This document shows positions 62,742 to 64,000 of a DNA stretch of 64,000 nt, one piece after another. The stretch's first letter is position 1, and each line of letters begins with the position of its first letter. The notes beneath the pieces are model-generated. The model was not told where the DNA came from. It ran no database searches and saw only the letters and a list, made by a program, of their open reading frames with translations. The position numbers and the translations under genes were made by a program. The stretch spans positions 38,347-102,346 of the forward strand of contig JASSUK010000004.1 of the NCBI GenBank assembly GCA_031963045.1, given 5' to 3'. The stretch is from JASSUD01 sp031963045. Lineage in GTDB: Bacteria > Pseudomonadota > Gammaproteobacteria > Burkholderiales > Burkholderiaceae.

Positions 62742-63395
62742 CTCTTTTAGGAGCCCACTTCAAATCTGGCAGAACCAGCTCAGGATCTACTTTAGAAGCT
62801 GGCCCTGACCTTAATCTCAGCCTGTTTCAACAGAATACGGGCATCCTGCTCGATTCACAAAATCAGGGCTTGCAACCCAAAGTATGCTGGCTTGATCGCT
62901 TCTTCAAGCTTACTTTGAACTGCAAGCCCTGATTCCACAAAAATTCGAACAGCTAGCAAATAGCCATAAGCTATTCACTTTTTATCTTAATATCGCCGAC
63001 TCTAAGTCAAAGGCGGCGGATTATAGCGACACTTCCGGCTTCTCGCAAGAAAATCTTCAATTCCAAAATAAGATCAAGCTCACTGCAAGAGTATGCTGGT
63101 CTTTTTTAGAGCGAAACCGCTTCAAAAATAGATATCTTTGAAGCCGCTCAAGAAGAAATACCCTGAAAGTCAGAACACCTACGCCAAACCTTTTGATTTG
63201 GCCGTGCTTCTTACCAGTACAACATAGACTACATGCCTGCTAGAACCCGCTCAAAGCCGCTAAAAAGCCGCTCTTTACAGTCGCGCCACCAATGCATATA
63301 GCCTAAGACACTTCGCCATTCCATGACAGCTAAAATTTAGCCTTATATTATGCCAGGCAAATCATCAAAGCAGGGTTTGGCATGCAATGCATTAT
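62742..63395. other. 654-bp spacer between rpsJ and rplC, structured, no gene seen
   Basis: These genes normally lie within 50 bp of each other. The gap has a perfect 14-bp inverted repeat, aatcagggcttgca at 62861 and tgcaagccctgatt at 62921, with a 46-bp loop. A second inverted repeat gcttcaaa...tttgaagc lies at 63119-63144. No ORF looks real. It may hold a processing site, a terminator or attenuator, or a decayed insertion. Confidence 0.55.
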
Positions 63396-63707
63396 TTATT
63401 GCAATTTAATTTCAACATCTACCCCAGAAGGCAAAGCGAGCTTCATCAAGGCATCTACAGTCTTATCGCTAGGGTCTACGATCGTCATTACACGTTGATG
63501 CGTGCAAATCTGAAGGTGGTCACGCGACGCACTATTGACATGCGGAGAACGTGGGATAGCCCAAAGCTGTCTACGAGTGGGAAGAGGCATAGGGCCATGC
63601 ACGATCACGCCCGTTCGCTTTGCTATCTCAACTATCTCTTTGGCTGATTTATCGACCAAACGATGATCAAAAGCCTTTAAGCGAATACGGATTCTCCGCT
63701 TTTGCAT
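63396..63707 (-). CDS. rpsJ: 30S ribosomal protein S10
   Basis: IRIRLKAFDHRLVDKSAKEI and VHGPMPLPTRRQLWAIPRSP are diagnostic of S10 (NusE). 103 residues. It follows tuf by 155 bp. Confidence 0.98.
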   Translation of the reverse strand: MQKRRIRIRLKAFDHRLVDKSAKEIVEIAKRTGVIVHGPMPLPTRRQLWAIPRSPHVNSASRDHLQICTHQRVMTIVDPSDKTVDALMKLALPSGVDVEIKLQ

Positions 63708-63862
63708 GTTTTTTCCTTGAATTGTCTAAAAGAGCAAATAATCTAAAGCCTGCCAGAGACCGCACTACAGGCGCGCTAAAGCGCCCACGACATCGATCCC
63801 TACCCAGACCAACTATTACACCTCACAGCCCTGCCATGAGGCTTTAAATAGCGCTTAACATC

Positions 63863-64000
63863 TTACTTAATAATTTTAGCGACGACACCGGTACCGACAG
63901 TACGACCGCCTTCACGCATAGAAAAGCGAACACCTTGCTCCATCGCGATCGGAGCAATCAACTTAACCTTCACGGTCACATCATCACCAGGTACTACCAT
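63863..64000 (-). CDS. tuf: Elongation factor Tu, 3' end only
   Basis: The last 45 codons read MVVPGDDVTVKVKLIAPIAM, then EQGVRFSMREGGRTVGTGVV and AKIIK. This is the EF-Tu C-terminal domain; the rest is outside the window. Confidence 0.97.
   Translation of the reverse strand: MVVPGDDVTVKVKLIAPIAMEQGVRFSMREGGRTVGTGVVAKIIK

Noticed and set aside
1..64000. tRNA, rRNA, CRISPR arrays, complete insertion sequences, type III structural genes
   Set aside because: None was recognised on either strand by reading; a tRNA or covariance search was not possible here.

Overview
The window looks like a beta-proteobacterial (Burkholderiaceae) chromosome. Gene orders typical of Burkholderia are kept: ndk-rlmN-(x)-rodZ-ispG, htpG next to ubiC, recJ-prfB-lysS, uvrB divergent from an aromatic aminotransferase, and a complete tuf-S10-spc-alpha ribosomal block. 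Moderate base composition, loose spacers, many miniature repeats, gene remnants and a dense set of host-interaction proteins suggest a host-restricted member. A Burkholderia-related fungal endobacterium of the Mycoavidus/Glomeribacter type is my inference; the window alone cannot prove it.

Layout. 1-5.9 kb: housekeeping genes ispG, rodZ, rlmN, ndk and a Bax-inhibitor-1 membrane protein. 5.9-8.4 kb: an inserted AvrPphE/HopX-type effector gene flanked by a 337-bp duplication of the end of the Bax-inhibitor gene, then a decayed Fic gene. 8.4-14.1 kb: pbpG, a small membrane ORF, ruvC, uvrB and an aminotransferase. 14.3-23.6 kb: a type III secretion regulatory and effector cluster, with a CesT-type chaperone, two unknown effector candidates (173 and 1285 aa), a GNAT protein, an HrpG-like response regulator, an HrpB/HrpX-type AraC activator and a small acidic protein. 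23.8-33.7 kb: a DinG-like helicase, ubiC and htpG, interrupted by two proline-rich effector candidates, one with a C-terminal J-domain-like segment and one with three tandem WH2-like repeats. 33.9-46.7 kb: an antitoxin without toxin, recJ, a HEAT-repeat pair, prfB with its programmed frameshift, lysS, a Zn/Mn ABC transporter and an unknown two-TM protein. 46.8-64 kb: rplQ back to the 3' part of tuf.

Main result. Six effector-like genes scattered over 25 kb (starts 6061, 15719, 16068, 23606, 28475, 31349) each have a TTCG-N16-TTC(G/T) element in the correct orientation 70-142 bp upstream. In most cases a YANNNT -10 hexamer lies about 31 bp further on. This is the hrpII/PIP-box architecture recognised by HrpB/HrpX, and an HrpB-type activator is encoded in the window. 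The set reads as one Hrp regulon. No type III secretion structural gene lies in the window.

Two miniature repeat families are spread through the intergenic regions: family A, about 140 bp, TA-flanked, four copies plus a 30-bp internally deleted form; and family B, about 60-260 bp, with ends related to CTGATGTTACGC/GCGTAACATCAG, nine copies or fragments. I saw no tRNA, rRNA, CRISPR array or complete insertion sequence.
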